A DNA stretch of 64,000 nucleotides from Buddleja alternifolia (GCA_019426215.1 CM033393.1:9830046-9894045); one strand, 5' to 3'. Counted from the stretch's first letter, positions 33,689 to 44,934 are shown. Numbers and translations: made by a program. Notes: generated from the sequence alone by a model not told the origin.

Positions 33689-33969
33689 CACATGGTGGAT
33701 TGGTGTGAGACACCACTTTATAAGACTACTGGGCCAATTAACCGGAATAAGGTGCAACCCACGAAATTTTATAAGGAATTCAATCACCACTACAAAGTCC
33801 ACCAATGAGGACTTCCGAATTTTACAGAGGGAGTGTAATATTTCGAAAAATGTAGTGGAAGCCAAGTTCTTTTTATTAAGACCTTTAAAAATTACTTAGA
33901 ACACTGTTACATTAATTCTAATTGAGTCTCGTTTATTTTCTGCAGTAATATTATAACTCTCTCGATAAA
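33689..33969 (+). other. Leader of element A, second part
   Basis: Continues the A leader after the CCATT duplication and leads directly into gag. Sequence here is similar to the leader end of G (about 59940-60143). Confidence 0.6.
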
Positions 33970-34800
33970 ATGACTATCAATCCCTTACTCGAAAAGAATA
34001 TTCTTACTGGTCCAAATTATGTAGATTAGCTCCGTAATTTAAGAATTGTCTTAAACATGGAGTCACTGGGACATTTGTTGGACGACGATATCCCTGCTGC
34101 ACCGAGGGCGCGGGCCACTCAGAAAGTTCGTGAGGCCCGTGAAAAATGGGTGAAGGATGACATCCGAGTGTGCGGGTACATACTGGGCTCAATGTCAAAC
34201 GAGCTGTAACGTTCCCATGATCAGATGATCTCGTCTAGAGCGATTCTTGCACACTTGGCTGAGCTCTATGGGGAGCATAGTCGAATGGCTCGATATGAGA
34301 TATCAAAAGAGCTGTTTGGCGCAAAAATGAGAGAAGGAGAAAAAGTTGGTGATCATGAACTGAAAATGATTTCAAGAATTGAGGGACTTCAGGCTCTTGA
34401 TTTTACCATGAATCTCACACTCCACACTGATCTCATCCTTCAATCACTTCCTGACTCCTTTTCTTCTTTTGTGGTCAATTTTAACTACAACGAGATTGAG
34501 TGCAACTGAGCAAGGCTAATGAATAAACTCATAACTGCTCAATCTCAAATGAAGCCTAAAGGAAAGGAGACTGCTATGGTCATCTCTCAAGGCCCTAAAA
34601 AGCCAAAGGAGAAGAAGAAAAAGATCAAAAAGCAATTTGGAGTCAATAAAGGAAAGGGTAATTCTCTCACATTCAAGAACAGTAAGGGGCCAAAGAAGGA
34701 TGACAGATGCCTGTCTTGCGGTGAACTAGGTCACTGGAAGAGGGACTGCCCTAACTTGAGTTGTGGTGGTGCTTCATGTATGGAACTATATGTTTTTTAA
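33970..34800 (+). pseudogene. Element A Gag
   Basis: Reads MTINPLLEKNILTGPNY and then a TAG (34027-34029) where B has Trp. A second stop, TAA (34207-34209), stands where B has Gln, and a third, TGA, lies near 34507. Conserved Gag segments include LAELYGEHSRMARYEIS. A Lys-rich stretch precedes the zinc knuckle CLSCGELGHWKRDC. The frame ends at TAA 34798-34800 after ELYVF, a stop shared with element G. Confidence 0.82.
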
Positions 34801-35163
34801 ACTAATTGTTCTGTAACCGTATTTTCCACTTCCTGGGTACTTGATTCTGGAGCAAAGTCTCATATTTGTTGTTCTAATCAGGATCTGGAGCGAAGAAGGA
34901 AACTGGAGCATAATGAGGTGCAGATTAGAATAGGCAGCGTGCAATGCATCGCTGCTACTAGAATTGGATCTACCTCTTTGCATTTATCTACTAGACATTT
35001 ACTTTCATTGAATAATGTTTTAGTTTTGCCCAAGGGGCTTAAGAACATAATCTCAATTCCCATTTTAGTTGAAAACAATTATACATTCCGTTTTTATGAT
35101 AGGCTTTGCAACATTTATTTTGATGATAAATTTGTTGGCACTGCTTCATTAATCAATGGGTTG
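34801..35163 (+). pseudogene. Element A protease remnant
   Basis: In frame after the [17 protein letters not shown] gives the protease DSGA active site. RIGSVQCIAATRIG and LNNVLVLPKGLKNIISIPIL follow, as in B and G. It ends at INGL where sequence jumps to the integrase C-terminus, so the zinc-binding and catalytic integrase core is missing. Confidence 0.8.
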
Positions 35164-36206
35164 TAGGATTTGGGGATGTCCAACCTACATCAAGAAAACA
35201 AAGGTGGAAAAATTGGAAGCTAGGTCCTTAAGAGGACGTTTTGTTGGATATTCTGAAGATTCTATGGGATACCTCTTCTATTTGAAAAATGATCATAGGG
35301 TCATAGTTGCTTTACAAGCACACTTTCTTGAAGAAGAGTTCATTCGAGAAGGCGGTGCAGGTAGGAAGATCATCTTGGATGAACAAAGTGAAACCCCTAA
35401 GGATACACCTACACAAGATGCCACGACTGAACCCACTGTGACACAACAACCATTGTGAAGATCTGATAGAGCATCTCGCCAACCTGAGAGGTATGGTCTC
35501 CTAATGCGAGAGAAGCATTGGCTTTTCTCTATAGCAGCAGGAAACCTTGGTGACGATCCCTCTGATTATGATAAAGCTATGGTTGATATTGACTCTGTAA
35601 AATGGCGGGAGGCCATGCAGGCAGAGATAGACTCTATGCATTCTAACCAAGTCTGGAATCTTGTAGACCGACCTGAGAGCATTAAACCCATTGGGCGTAA
35701 ATGGATCTACAAGAGAAAGATTGGTCCAGATGGCAAGGTTGAAACCTATAAAGCCAGGCCAGTGGCGAAAGGGTACAGTCAAAAGGAAGGAATTGACTAT
35801 AATGAAACATTTTCACCCGTGGCCATGATCAAGTCTATACGCATCCTACGCGCAATTGCTGCACATCTTGATTATGAAATATGGCAGATGGATGTGAAGA
35901 TAGATTTTCTTAATAGATTCCTAGAGGAGGATATCTATATGGAACAGCCTAAAGGCTTCATATCAGAGACTGGTATTCATAAAGTGTGCAAGCTCAAAAG
36001 ATCCATCTATGGACTTAAGCAAGCATCGCGTAGTTGGAATCTTCGTTTGACGAAACAGTCAAAGGGTTTGGCTTCAACCAAAATGAAGATGAGCCATGTG
36101 TCTATAAGAGGGTTAGTGGGAGTAAAATCATTTTGTTAGTACTATATGTGGATGACATACTACTTACAGGAAACGATATTGGCATGTCGACTACGGTCAA
36201 AACATG
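35156..36206 (+). pseudogene. Element A integrase C-terminus and partial reverse transcriptase
   Basis: IWGCPTYIKKTKVEKLEARS and RFVGYSEDSMGYLFYL are the end of copia integrase. RT follows: WIYKRKIGPDGKVETYKA, FSPVAMIKSIRIL, EEDIYMEQPKGF, YGLKQASRSW, then LYVDDILLTGND carrying the YVDD active site. Frame shifts occur near 36060 and 36125. Coding stops abruptly at about 36206 where it is joined to the middle of the 3' LTR, removing the rest of RT and RNase H. Confidence 0.85.
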
Positions 36207-38356
36207 GTGAAGCAGGCTACGGGGACCCACATCCTTTGGAATCTCCAATTGCCAAATAAGACGAGCCTAAAAGAGTCACGCTTAAAAAGGAAAACGATGA
36301 AGAAAAATGATGGAGTATTTTTGCAGTATAATATTAAGTATTAGATACTTAATAATATTTATTTATGTGATCAATAAATAAATTATTTTGAATAATGTAT
36401 TATTAAATATTAATATATAAATATTTATTTCTTAGAGAAATAATATTTTAGTATTATTATTTATTATTAAATTTATTCTATTCATTTAATTGGATTAAAT
36501 TAAAAGAATAAATAAGAGTTGATGCACCTACGGATGCACCACAGGGGGCGGCCATAGGCCTTAAAAAGAAGCCCGTATGGGCTTGTGAAGCCCATGTCTT
36601 TTGTTCACTTAATATAAATACATAGTAGTTGTATTTTTATCTCATAAGTTTATGTATTGAACAAAAAACCTAACTCTAAGAATACTGTAGAGAAAGAAAA
36701 AGAAAAACTCTCTCTCTCCTCCCACTCTAATAGCCGCCCCTTAGAGGTAGAGAAAGGAGGATTTTTCTTCCATCAATTCCGGCGTACGATTTAGAGGTAG
36801 AATGTTTATGCTACTTGGATCAAAATCAACCGTCGATTCGTGATTTGGAAATTTCATATTAAAATTTGTTGGACGCTTGAAAAGTAGGTGCTTGACTGAG
36901 CGTCTATTGAAGACTGTTTTTGAAAAGTTAATTTAGACTTCCAGAGTTGAATGCTATAATCAAATAGATTTAAGCGTTCAGTTCTTTGATCAGTGTTAGC
37001 ACAACGGAATGATTTAAGTCTTCTCTTTTGAAAGCTTTAGCGTCACAGAAAGGGTTTTTAGTTGCTTAACGTTTGATTTAGTCAAGAGACACTTAACTAA
37101 TTTACTTGTCTTTTTGAAGATGAAGGTATAATATAAATATAGACAGTGTGTGAAAATAATAAGCAATAAAATAATGAGTAAATGAGAGACAAGAATTGTA
37201 AAGTTCACTGGGTTGGTGTAATTCCAGCTACGTCCTTCTACTCCTTTCCATACAGGAGGAATTCACTAAAATGGATCACGAAGCTTCACACAGACAATTT
37301 CTACACAATAGCAAATTGATGAAAGCATGATCTCGAGTTCCCTGATCACACAGATTTCAACTCGGCTAAGATCTGCTTCTAACAATGCTTCTCTCACTCA
37401 GAAATAATGCTTTGTCTTCAACAACTTCGTCACACGGATGGAAGAGGTTGATGGGTTTTTATCACGATTTTGTTTGATTTGAAAAGTTCGAACACTTTGG
37501 TAATATCTCTTTGAAAGGTTAGGTTTTTCTATGAAGAGGTAAGAGATATTGATTTGGCTGTAGAGATGTTTTAGCTCAACAAAATTTTGGCTATGGAGGA
37601 TTTGAGCTTTTAAAAAGTTGAATATAGATTTCAACAGCGTAAGTGAATAATTCTCGGTATTTAGGTTTGAGCTGTGAGTATCTATTTATAGACTTTTCTC
37701 GGGATTTGTCCGTTGGACATAAGCAGGGGCGTGAGAAACACGAGGCACGTGACTTAGTCTTTTTCTGACATCTTTGAAAATTCTACTGCATAGAGTGGGA
37801 AGTAGACCTACTTTGAGTTGACAGCCAATGGGGAAGGCACATCCGTACCGTCAATAGTCCTTATCACATTTAATGCTCTTATCACGCATTTAATGCATTT
37901 GAATTTATTTTTCGTTGGAAATAAATTTCCGTTGATTGCATTTAATAACATATTGACTTCGGATTAACTTCAGGTGACGACAAGCGCTTAAACACGAAAG
38001 TCATCCTGAATTGATTCATAAGCGCTTGACAGCTGCTTAATGAATCTCTCATCTTCAAAGTCTTCAGACGCTGATCTTCGATTTCACCTTGATAAACTCA
38101 CCTAGAATTCTATCTTAGCTCAAGCGCTGGATACTAGTCTAAAACTGTAAAGATAAAATGCCTTAACTAAAAATTACAACTTGATTCAAAAGATAAACTT
38201 AGATATATCCTTGGGGTCTAACAAAAAACCTATCTTGTCATCATCAAAACATCTAACATGAAATTTTCTAACACAACTAGACCCAAGTAGATCCTGTTTG
38301 GGAATTAAAAATTTCGTTGTACCGCTTCCGCTGTTTTGATACTATTATTCCCAACA
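36207..38356 (+). repeat. 3' LTR of element A, 5'-truncated and interrupted
   Basis: 36207-36850 aligns with the 5' LTR from GTGAAGCAGGCTACGGGG onward, and 38273-38356 aligns with its last 80 bases, ending TTCCCAACA. Between them lies a foreign 1.4-kb segment, and about 70 bases of the 5' LTR (around 17866-17937) are absent here. TATAAATA is preserved near 36617. Confidence 0.8.
36867..38273 (-). mobile_element. Probable solo LTR inserted in the 3' LTR of A
   Basis: The segment begins TGTTGG on the plus strand and ends TCTAACA. On the minus strand it starts TGTTAGAAAATTTCATGTTA followed by TTTTGATGATGACAAG, a start seen in long plant LTRs. No coding or primer site is visible. No target duplication is found and nearby LTR sequence is missing, so the insertion or later recombination deleted target DNA. 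Family assignment (Sirevirus-like) is tentative. Confidence 0.4.
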
Positions 38357-38361
38357 GTTCC

Positions 38362-39181
38362 GTGCTACCATCCCAACTCCTCGCCTGGTTGTATTTTTTG
38401 TGTGTGGTGTAGCAGTTTTTTGTGTGTATAGTGTGTAGTATATGTGTGTGTGTGTTGTGTACATATATAGTGTATTATGTATATGATTGAGGGTATTTTG
38501 GTTTACAAAAAATTCATAATTTTGGATTTTTCCCTCTTTTTTCGAAGGGGGTATTGTGGACTTTTTACACATTGCCACTTAGTAGGATCTGACAGGGGTT
38601 CTCTTCATAATTTACCAAATGTCAGGGGTATTTTGATAATTAACACAAAAGTGAGAGAGTGTGCATGTAATTAACCCTAGTAATTATTTACTACACAATA
38701 ATGACATCAATAGTTCAGCCACAACGGTTGAACCAATAACCTTTCGACTACTTAATTTTTCAATTTGATGACTGATTTGATTTTTAAAACATTAGTGGGG
38801 GAGGTATTGTTTAAACTCCAGGTGTTTAAACCGGAATAAGGTATTCCCAACTGTATAACACTTTATATATGGATTTTGGGGATGTATATCTTGAGAAGTT
38901 AAGGCACTGTATGGACAGGTATTCTGGATCACATTTTCATTTTTTGGATTTTTGAGCACCAAAAAATCCAAAAAATGAAAATGCTCACATCAAGCTAATT
39001 ATATAGAAACTACCTCATATTCAAATCCTACTACACATTACCCTATCTAACTACTCATCATTTAATCATTTCAATCACTTCGTACTCTCTTTTTTCATTA
39101 ATACATAATTCAACTATATAAGTCATTCTCTTTCTTAATAAAGTATTATTCTAATATTTTTTTCCTATCATCATTACATTC
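38362..39181. other. Intergenic: GT-rich microsatellite and repeat end
   Basis: A TGTGT/TATA-rich tract (38395-38475) and a sequence resembling the MITE end in PFK5 intron 12 (GAGAGTGTGCATGTAATTAA, about 38653-38672). A short inverted repeat of the form CATTTTCATTTTTTGG / CCAAAAAATGAAAATG occurs at about 38931-38981. No gene is visible. Confidence 0.5.
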
Positions 39182-39186
39182 ATTAT

Positions 39187-39372
39187 TGATAGAGTTCTTA
39201 GGCTAATGATGTGAAAGAGAACTCTGTATATATCTGAATGAATGTAAAATGATAAAGTACATGGGTATAAATAGACAGATATAAGACCCTAACTATACTG
39301 ATTTTGGTCTATCTATTTCTAACAAAAGATATACAACATATCTTTCTATATCTAACAGAATATACACTAACA
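39187..39372 (-). repeat. 3' LTR of element D
   Basis: Starts TGATAGAGTTCTTAGG and ends ACTAACA. The RNase H frame runs into it, ending at 39293. Confidence 0.92.
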
Positions 39373-40249
39373 CACCCACCCACCCCCACCCCGCAAGCTG
39401 AGCAGTGGGACCAATGCGAAGATTGGCCCGTAACTGGGAGAACTTAGGAGCAGGCAAAGCTTTGGTGAAGATATCAGCGATCTGATCAGCAGTGGGAACA
39501 TACTTCACCAAAACATCACCAACGACGACCTTCTCCCAAACAAAGTGGTAATCTATTTTAATGTGCTTCGTACGAGTATGAAACACTGGATTAAGAACCA
39601 AATAGATAGCACTAATATTATCGCAGTAGACATGAACAGGATGTGGAAGAAAAATGCCCAAGTCACGAAAAATATATCGCAACCAACAAGTCTCAGCAAT
39701 AGCATAAGTAATAGAACGGTACTCGGACTCAGTACTAGATCGGGTTACAGTGGCTTGCTTCTTGGCGGACCAAGAGATAAGGTTATCACTAAGATAAACA
39801 GCATAGCCAGTAGTAGAGAGCCGAATATCTGGACAATCGGCCCAGTCAGAGTCAGCATAGAATGAGGAAGATCGTACAAGAAGACCAAAGTCGGGAATGC
39901 TCCGAAGATAACGAAGAATCCTCTTAACCATCTGAAAGTGAATATCCCGAGGTGAGTGCATAAACTGACTGACTAAGGCAACCGCATAAGCAATATCAGG
40001 CCAAGTGTGAGTGAGATACTGTAGACCTCCAACAATACTGCGATCAAGGGTTGGATCAGAGAAAAGGTCGCTCTCAAGAGCGTAGGGAGTAGACTTCGTA
40101 GAAAGAGGAAAGGCAACAGGCTTCATGCTCATCATGTCAAAACGCTGTAGAAGCTCAGTTGTATACTTTTTCTGCGAAAGAAACAGTCCAAGAGAGTCCC
40201 GTGTAGCATGAATACCCAGAAAATAGTGAAGATACCCCAAATCCTTCAT
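39293..40249 (-). pseudogene. Element D RT C-terminus and RNase H
   Basis: MKDLGYLHYFLGI follows directly on the RT core. RNase H motifs are FYADSDWADC, STESEYRSI, VYCDNISAIYL and KHIKIDYHFV, ending with ADQIADIFTKALP. This section is open over 318 codons. Only the boundary with the RT core carries a stop. The last about 25 codons read through the polypurine tract into the LTR. Confidence 0.88.
39373..39394 (-). other. Polypurine tract of element D
   Basis: Minus strand GCGGGGTGGGGGTGGGTGGG next to the 3' LTR. Four G runs make it a possible G-quadruplex. Confidence 0.75.
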
Positions 40250-40920
40250 GGCAAACTCCTAGGAAAGACGAGAAATAAGAGTAGTAACGGCAGTAGAGTC
40301 ATTCCCAGTCAAGATAATATCATCAACATACAGTAAGAGAACCAAGGTGATAGAACTAGAGCTATAGACAAACATCGACATGTTAGCTTTGCTGCTAGTG
40401 AACCCAAGACGCAGCAAATATGAACCAAATTTTTGAAACCAAGCTCGGGGCGCTTGTTTCAGACCATATAAAGCCTTCTGTAACTGACACACATGTGAAG
40501 GATACTGGGGATGAATAAAACCTCGGGGCTGAGCCATGTAAACAATCTCGGAAAGATCACCGTGAAGAAAAGTATTCTTCACATCAAGTTGTCTGATAAC
40601 CCACTGACGAGAGACTGCAATAGAGAGAATAGTGCGAATAGTAGTCGACTTAACCACAGGGTTGAAGGTCTCACCAAAGTCAATACCAGCTTGTTGCTTA
40701 AACCCCTAAGCAACCAAGCGGGCCTTATACCGCTCAATAGATCCATCAGACCGTAACTTTACCTTGTACACCCATTTGGAACCAACAAGATTTTGTGACG
40801 GATGTGATGGCACCAAAGTCTATGTGCCAATTGCCTGAAAAGAATTAAACTCATCAGCCATGACAGCACGCCAAAGGGGATCCTTGGCTACCTATGTATA
40901 GCATGTCAGCTCTAGAGATG
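40250..40920 (-). pseudogene. Element D reverse transcriptase core
   Basis: Frame 40259-40657 has RQLDVKNTFLHGDL (catalytic Asp), YGLKQAPRAWF and LLLYVDDIILTGND (YVDD). Upstream sequence to about 40900 encodes the expected WRAVMADEF- and KWVYKVK-type region in broken frames. A stop separates the core from the RNase H part at about 40257. Confidence 0.82.
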
Positions 40921-41409
40921 GGAAAACAGCAAACAAGGAGGGAAGAACCCGATGCTTATGTATACCATCACGTAAGCGGATGACCATAGGATGAAGACTA
41001 GATGGAGGTGGGACATTGGGTAAGGACTCGAGAGAATGAGAGACCGAGGAAGAGACAGTAGCAGGAGACGGGACAGACGAGGACTCAATAGCAGTCGAGG
41101 AAGATGATGGAGAGGGGACTGAACTAGAGTAAGAAGGAGAAGGACATGGAGAACTCTAGGTGGATGGTGGCAAATGAAGGGAGTCCGGGATAGTCGGCGT
41201 GGAGAAAGCAATGGTGGTGGCAACAGGTAAGTCAGTGTGACCGAGATAAGGCGGATGAGGAAGAGAGATCGGAATAGATCTAGAAATAGACTGGTGGGTA
41301 TCAGAGGTGGAAGCGGAAGATAAGGTAGGATAGGGAAAAGAGCCTTCATCGAAGACGACGTGACGACTAATATGAATAAGACCAGAAGTAGGATCGAGAC
41401 ACCGGTAAC

Positions 41410-42070
41410 CCTTGTAATCCGAGGCAAAACCTAAGAAAATGCACGAACCAGAGCGAGGATCAAGCTTATGAGTGTCACGATGACCAAGATGCGGGAAACA
41501 CGCACAGCCAAAAGTCTAAAATGAGGAATAGTCGGGTGAACGACCAAATAAGACCTCAAAAGGAGACTTGTGGCGAAGCGTAGGGGTGGGGAGACTGTTT
41601 ATAAGAAAAATAGCATTATAGAGAGCGCCGACCCAAAACGAGTGAGGGAGATGAGAAGTAAGGAGTAAAGACAATGTAACTCAGAGATATGACGATGCTT
41701 ACGTTCTGACACACCATTTTGCTGCTGGGTGTAAGGGCACGATAAGCGAAACTGAATACCAAAATCAACAAAAAGGGTACGAAACTGGGCATTATCAAAC
41801 TCACGACCCCCATCACTTTGAAACATTTTGATTTAATTTGTAAAAAGATTTTCAATTAAGCTTTTAAAATTACAAAAGTGAGTATAGACTTCAAATTTAG
41901 CACGCATAGGGTAACACCAAGTAAAATGAGTAAATCATCAATAAAAATAACATAATACTTAAAACCAGAAGGAGAAATAACTGGAGAAGTCCATACATCA
42001 GAGTGAATTAAATAAAAGGGCATAGAGCTACGCTTTTCAACAGGCTGAAAAGGTAACTTGTGTGACCGAC
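41410..42070 (-). pseudogene. Element D integrase
   Basis: FQSDGGREFDN carries the second catalytic Asp and QQNGVSERKHRHI the Glu. They lie in a frame at 41599-41826. Flanking sequence to about 42070 and 41410 corresponds to the upstream and C-terminal integrase regions in other frames, so several shifts are present. Confidence 0.78.
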
Positions 42071-42725
42071 CTAACTGACAAGTTTGACAAAAAGAAACAG
42101 AACAATTCCAGACTGTAAACTACCACTACGAAATAATTTCTGAAAAATAGAAAGACTGGGGTAACCTAGGCGGCGATGCCAAACATCACCAGAGACAGCT
42201 CGGGCAACAAAGGCACCAGAATGGGAGGACACCAAGCTAGGGGAGATCGGGTACAGACCACTACTGGATGGGGACTCCAAAAGAACCTTCCCCGTTGCTT
42301 TGTCCTTAACACAGAAACCAGTGGAAGAAAACTCAATCAGACAATCATTATCTTGACATAATTTTCGAACAGACAGGATATTATGAGATAAATGAGGGAC
42401 ATGTATCACATTCAATAAAGTAAGGGGACGAGTAGGGGTACGTAAAGTAGAGGAGCCGACATGCTTAATAGACAAAAGAGCACCATTTCCAACTAAAATC
42501 TTATTTGTACCAGTATAGGGAGTAAGGTTGAAAAGTTTACCGTCATCCGAAGTCATAGGAGCAGAGGCACCACTATCAGGATACCAGGCAAGATCAGAGG
42601 TGTCAGCGATGGACAGGGCTGAAAAGGACTTTGGAAGCTCCGCAGAAACATATGCATGATTAAACCCCTGGGGACAGGAAACACAAGTATGACCCGAAAC
42701 ACCACATAGCTGACATATCTGACCA
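42071..42725 (-). pseudogene. Element D zinc knuckle, protease and pre-integrase region
   Basis: The knuckle CQLCGVSGHTCVSC fits C-x2-C-x4-H-x4-C. The protease site YPDSGASAPMT follows, then ILVGNGALLSIKHVG, HVPHLSHNILSVRKL and the pre-integrase histidine motif VWHRRLGYPS. The frame 42071-42556 is open, with stops nearby. The longer overlapping frame 42553-43146 is a shadow. Confidence 0.8.
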
Positions 42726-43027
42726 GGAGTAGGAGTCGGAAGTAGACCAGGACCCCGAGAGAACTGAAAACTAGAAGGCCCAGATGGCCTAGTAGAACTA
42801 GAGTGCTAACGATGGGGCTGCTGAGATTGAGGGTGCTGCCAATTCTGAGGCGAAGAGGATGAACCGCGACCATTACGACCTTTCCCACGCCCGAAACCAA
42901 AACCGCCACCACGTGAGCCACCACAACCTTTACCACCAGAATGGTTGGAATGCGAGGAGTGAGAATGGGCGACAAAAGCAGGAGATAGAGATGAAGGAAA
43001 GTGATCATGGCGAAGGCATTGCTCAAA

Positions 43028-44391
43028 TTAAGGGAGCTGTGCCCGAAGGTCATCAAAGTTGAGGAGAGAGGGATATAAGGAGACGGCGGTGAAGAAGGCT
43101 TGGTACTCAGGAGGGAGCCCATTGAGGGCTTGAATAACAAGATCACAAGGAAAGATAGGATGATTTACTGCAGCAAGGTTATTGCAAATATTTTTCAGTT
43201 TGCTAAGATAGGCGTCACAAGAAAGATCTCCCTTTTTGATATTGGAGAATTCACTTTTATACTCTAATTGTTTTAAAAGAGATTGCTGAATAAAGCGATG
43301 CTCAAGAGTGAGCCAGACATCACGCGATGTAGGGTGTGTATAGGCCGCTTGCAGAACTTCTTGAGTAAACATAGCATACATCCATAATTTGATGCTACAA
43401 TCAGTGCGAAACTAGGAAGTGTAGGCCGGGTTAGTAACAAGTTGACCCGATGAATTCAAAATATGAGAAGAAAGGCATGGTAAAGAACCATCAATGTAGC
43501 CCAAAAGATCATGACTCCCAAGTAACGTTTCAAACTGATGTTTCCATAGGAGATAATTGTCAGAATTCAATTTCGTTGTCATTAGTTGTGGATTTGGGAG
43601 AGTGGACGACGGTTGTGAAGGTGAGGCCACGTGAGGTGGCATCACAGAAGGAGAATGAGGATTTGGTGGGTCAATGTCAAAATTTGGGGCAATTTGGGGG
43701 CTGTTTTGCAGAAAAGTAGCTATGTGGAGATGATTTTGAAAAGCAAATTTTATTTGTGGGCTGTTATGAAATATAGGGTTTGAGTGGGGGTTAATATGAG
43801 AATAAGGGGAGAGTTGGTTAATATATAAAGAGGAATTTGGGGAAAAAGAATCTGCAATTTTGGCAGAAGAGGGTGTGCCGCTAATTGAAAAAATTTCGTC
43901 GGTGGGCGATGAGGAATGAACACCAGCGACTGACGGCTGACGGCGGAAAGGAGAACATCAACGGCGGTGACGGTAAATTGATCGGAGGAGACGAGAGCCG
44001 CGACGGATGGCGAGGTGGAGAGAAGGAGGGCAACATCTTTTAGAGTGAGGTTGAGTGGTGGTGAGAGAAGCTACTGTAGCAGCGAGAGAGCAGCGGGAAG
44101 AGATGAAGAATGTTCGGTGGTGATGATGTTGGCCGGAAAAGAAAGAGAAGATGATGAGACTGCCGGCGATGTGAGTGTGGGGGCAGCGAACGGTGGAACA
44201 GAGAGAGAGATAGATGTGTTTATGAGAGAAGAAAGGGAAGGAATAGAGTGATCGAGAGAGGAGGTGGTGAAAGTCGAAGGCACGGCGGCGGCGGTGGTGC
44301 CGGACAGAGAAGGGTCCATGGCAGGGGTTATTTGAGCTGAGAGGGCGGAAGACGATGTCACAGGATTATTTTTTTCAGTGACTGATACCAT
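43028..44391 (-). pseudogene. Element D Gag
   Basis: Begins MVSVTEKNNPV at an ATG whose A is the last LTR base and whose TG opens the primer site. A Ser/Thr/Pro-rich N-terminus follows. The UBN2-type Gag core is in two pieces: KLNSDNYLLWKHQFETLLG (43412-43645) and YAMFTQEVLQAAYTHPTSRD, LSKLKNICNNLA and ALNGLPPEYQAF (43028-43381). An in-frame stop and a frameshift break it. Confidence 0.82.
44383..44390 (-). other. Primer binding site of element D (tRNA-iMet)
   Basis: Minus strand TGGTATCA directly abuts the 5' LTR without a spacer. The match continues only weakly beyond 8 bases. Confidence 0.75.
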
Positions 44392-44576
44392 GATAGAGTT
44401 CTTAGGCCAGTAATGTGGAAGAGAACTCTGTATATATCTGAATGAATGTAAAATGATAAAGTACATAGGTATAAATAGACAGATATAAGACCCTAACTAT
44501 ACTGATTTGGGTCTATCTATTTCTAACAGAAGATATACAACATATCATTCTATATCTAACAGAATATACACTAACA
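44391..44576 (-). repeat. 5' LTR of element D
   Basis: Pairs with 39187-39372, about 95% identical by direct reading. Confidence 0.92.
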
Positions 44577-44934
44577 ATTATTAATTCAATCATTTGATAA
44601 ATCAAATCAAAATAAAAATCTAATTTATATCACAACTACACAACTTTCAACCATTTCTCAAAAAACATATCCAAACAAATTAAAAAAGTCAATATTTTCA
44701 CATGAATTTTTATAATACATATTTTTTAATAAAAACTCAATATTCATTTTTGAAAACACAACCATACGGAGTCTAAATTACCGAGCCATTTTTCTAATGC
44801 GAAATGCATATAACATTGCCCAATGTCCCATGCATGGATGTTTTGATTAAAAGAATGCTTTTGCTATTCCATAAATATTATTTAGATATGGGATTAGTGC
44901 GATTAATTACAGTGCAATGAAGTTTGCATATATT

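Larger units (their letters stand above)
16312..38356 (+). mobile_element. Element A: Ty1/copia LTR retrotransposon, host of nested insertions
   Basis: The 5' LTR (16312-18022) and a 5'-truncated 3' LTR (36207-38356) bracket a plus-strand gag-pol. Flanks GTTCT (16307-16311) and GTTCC (38357-38361) form the 5-bp duplication with one change. The order primer site, long leader, Gag, protease, integrase remnant and RT is the copia order. The leader is split by element B (19531-33683). Two internal losses are visible: the integrase core (junction near 35163) and everything from within RT to mid-3' LTR (junction near 36207). A further LTR-like insertion lies in the 3' LTR. The element is dead. Confidence 0.9.
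39187..44576 (-). mobile_element. Element D: Ty1/copia LTR retrotransposon with short LTRs
   Basis: Complete 5.4-kb element: 186-bp LTRs at 39187-39372 and 44391-44576 differ at about 8 positions. The target duplication ATTAT is perfect (39182-39186, 44577-44581). Minus strand order: primer site, Gag, zinc knuckle, protease, integrase, RT, RNase H, polypurine tract. It differs from the A/B/G family in LTR size and protein sequence and lacks a long leader. The gag ATG is formed across the LTR/primer-site junction. Several frameshifts and stops make it non-functional. Confidence 0.93.

Noticed and set aside
40912..41427. 171-codon Leu/Pro-rich minus-strand frame in element D
   Set aside because: Off-frame reading of the low-complexity region between integrase and RT.
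42553..43146. 197-codon minus-strand frame in element D
   Set aside because: Leu/Ser-rich shadow frame. The zinc knuckle, protease and Gag residues are in other frames of the same region.
43450..43719. 89-codon plus-strand frame
   Set aside because: Antisense to the Gag coding of element D.
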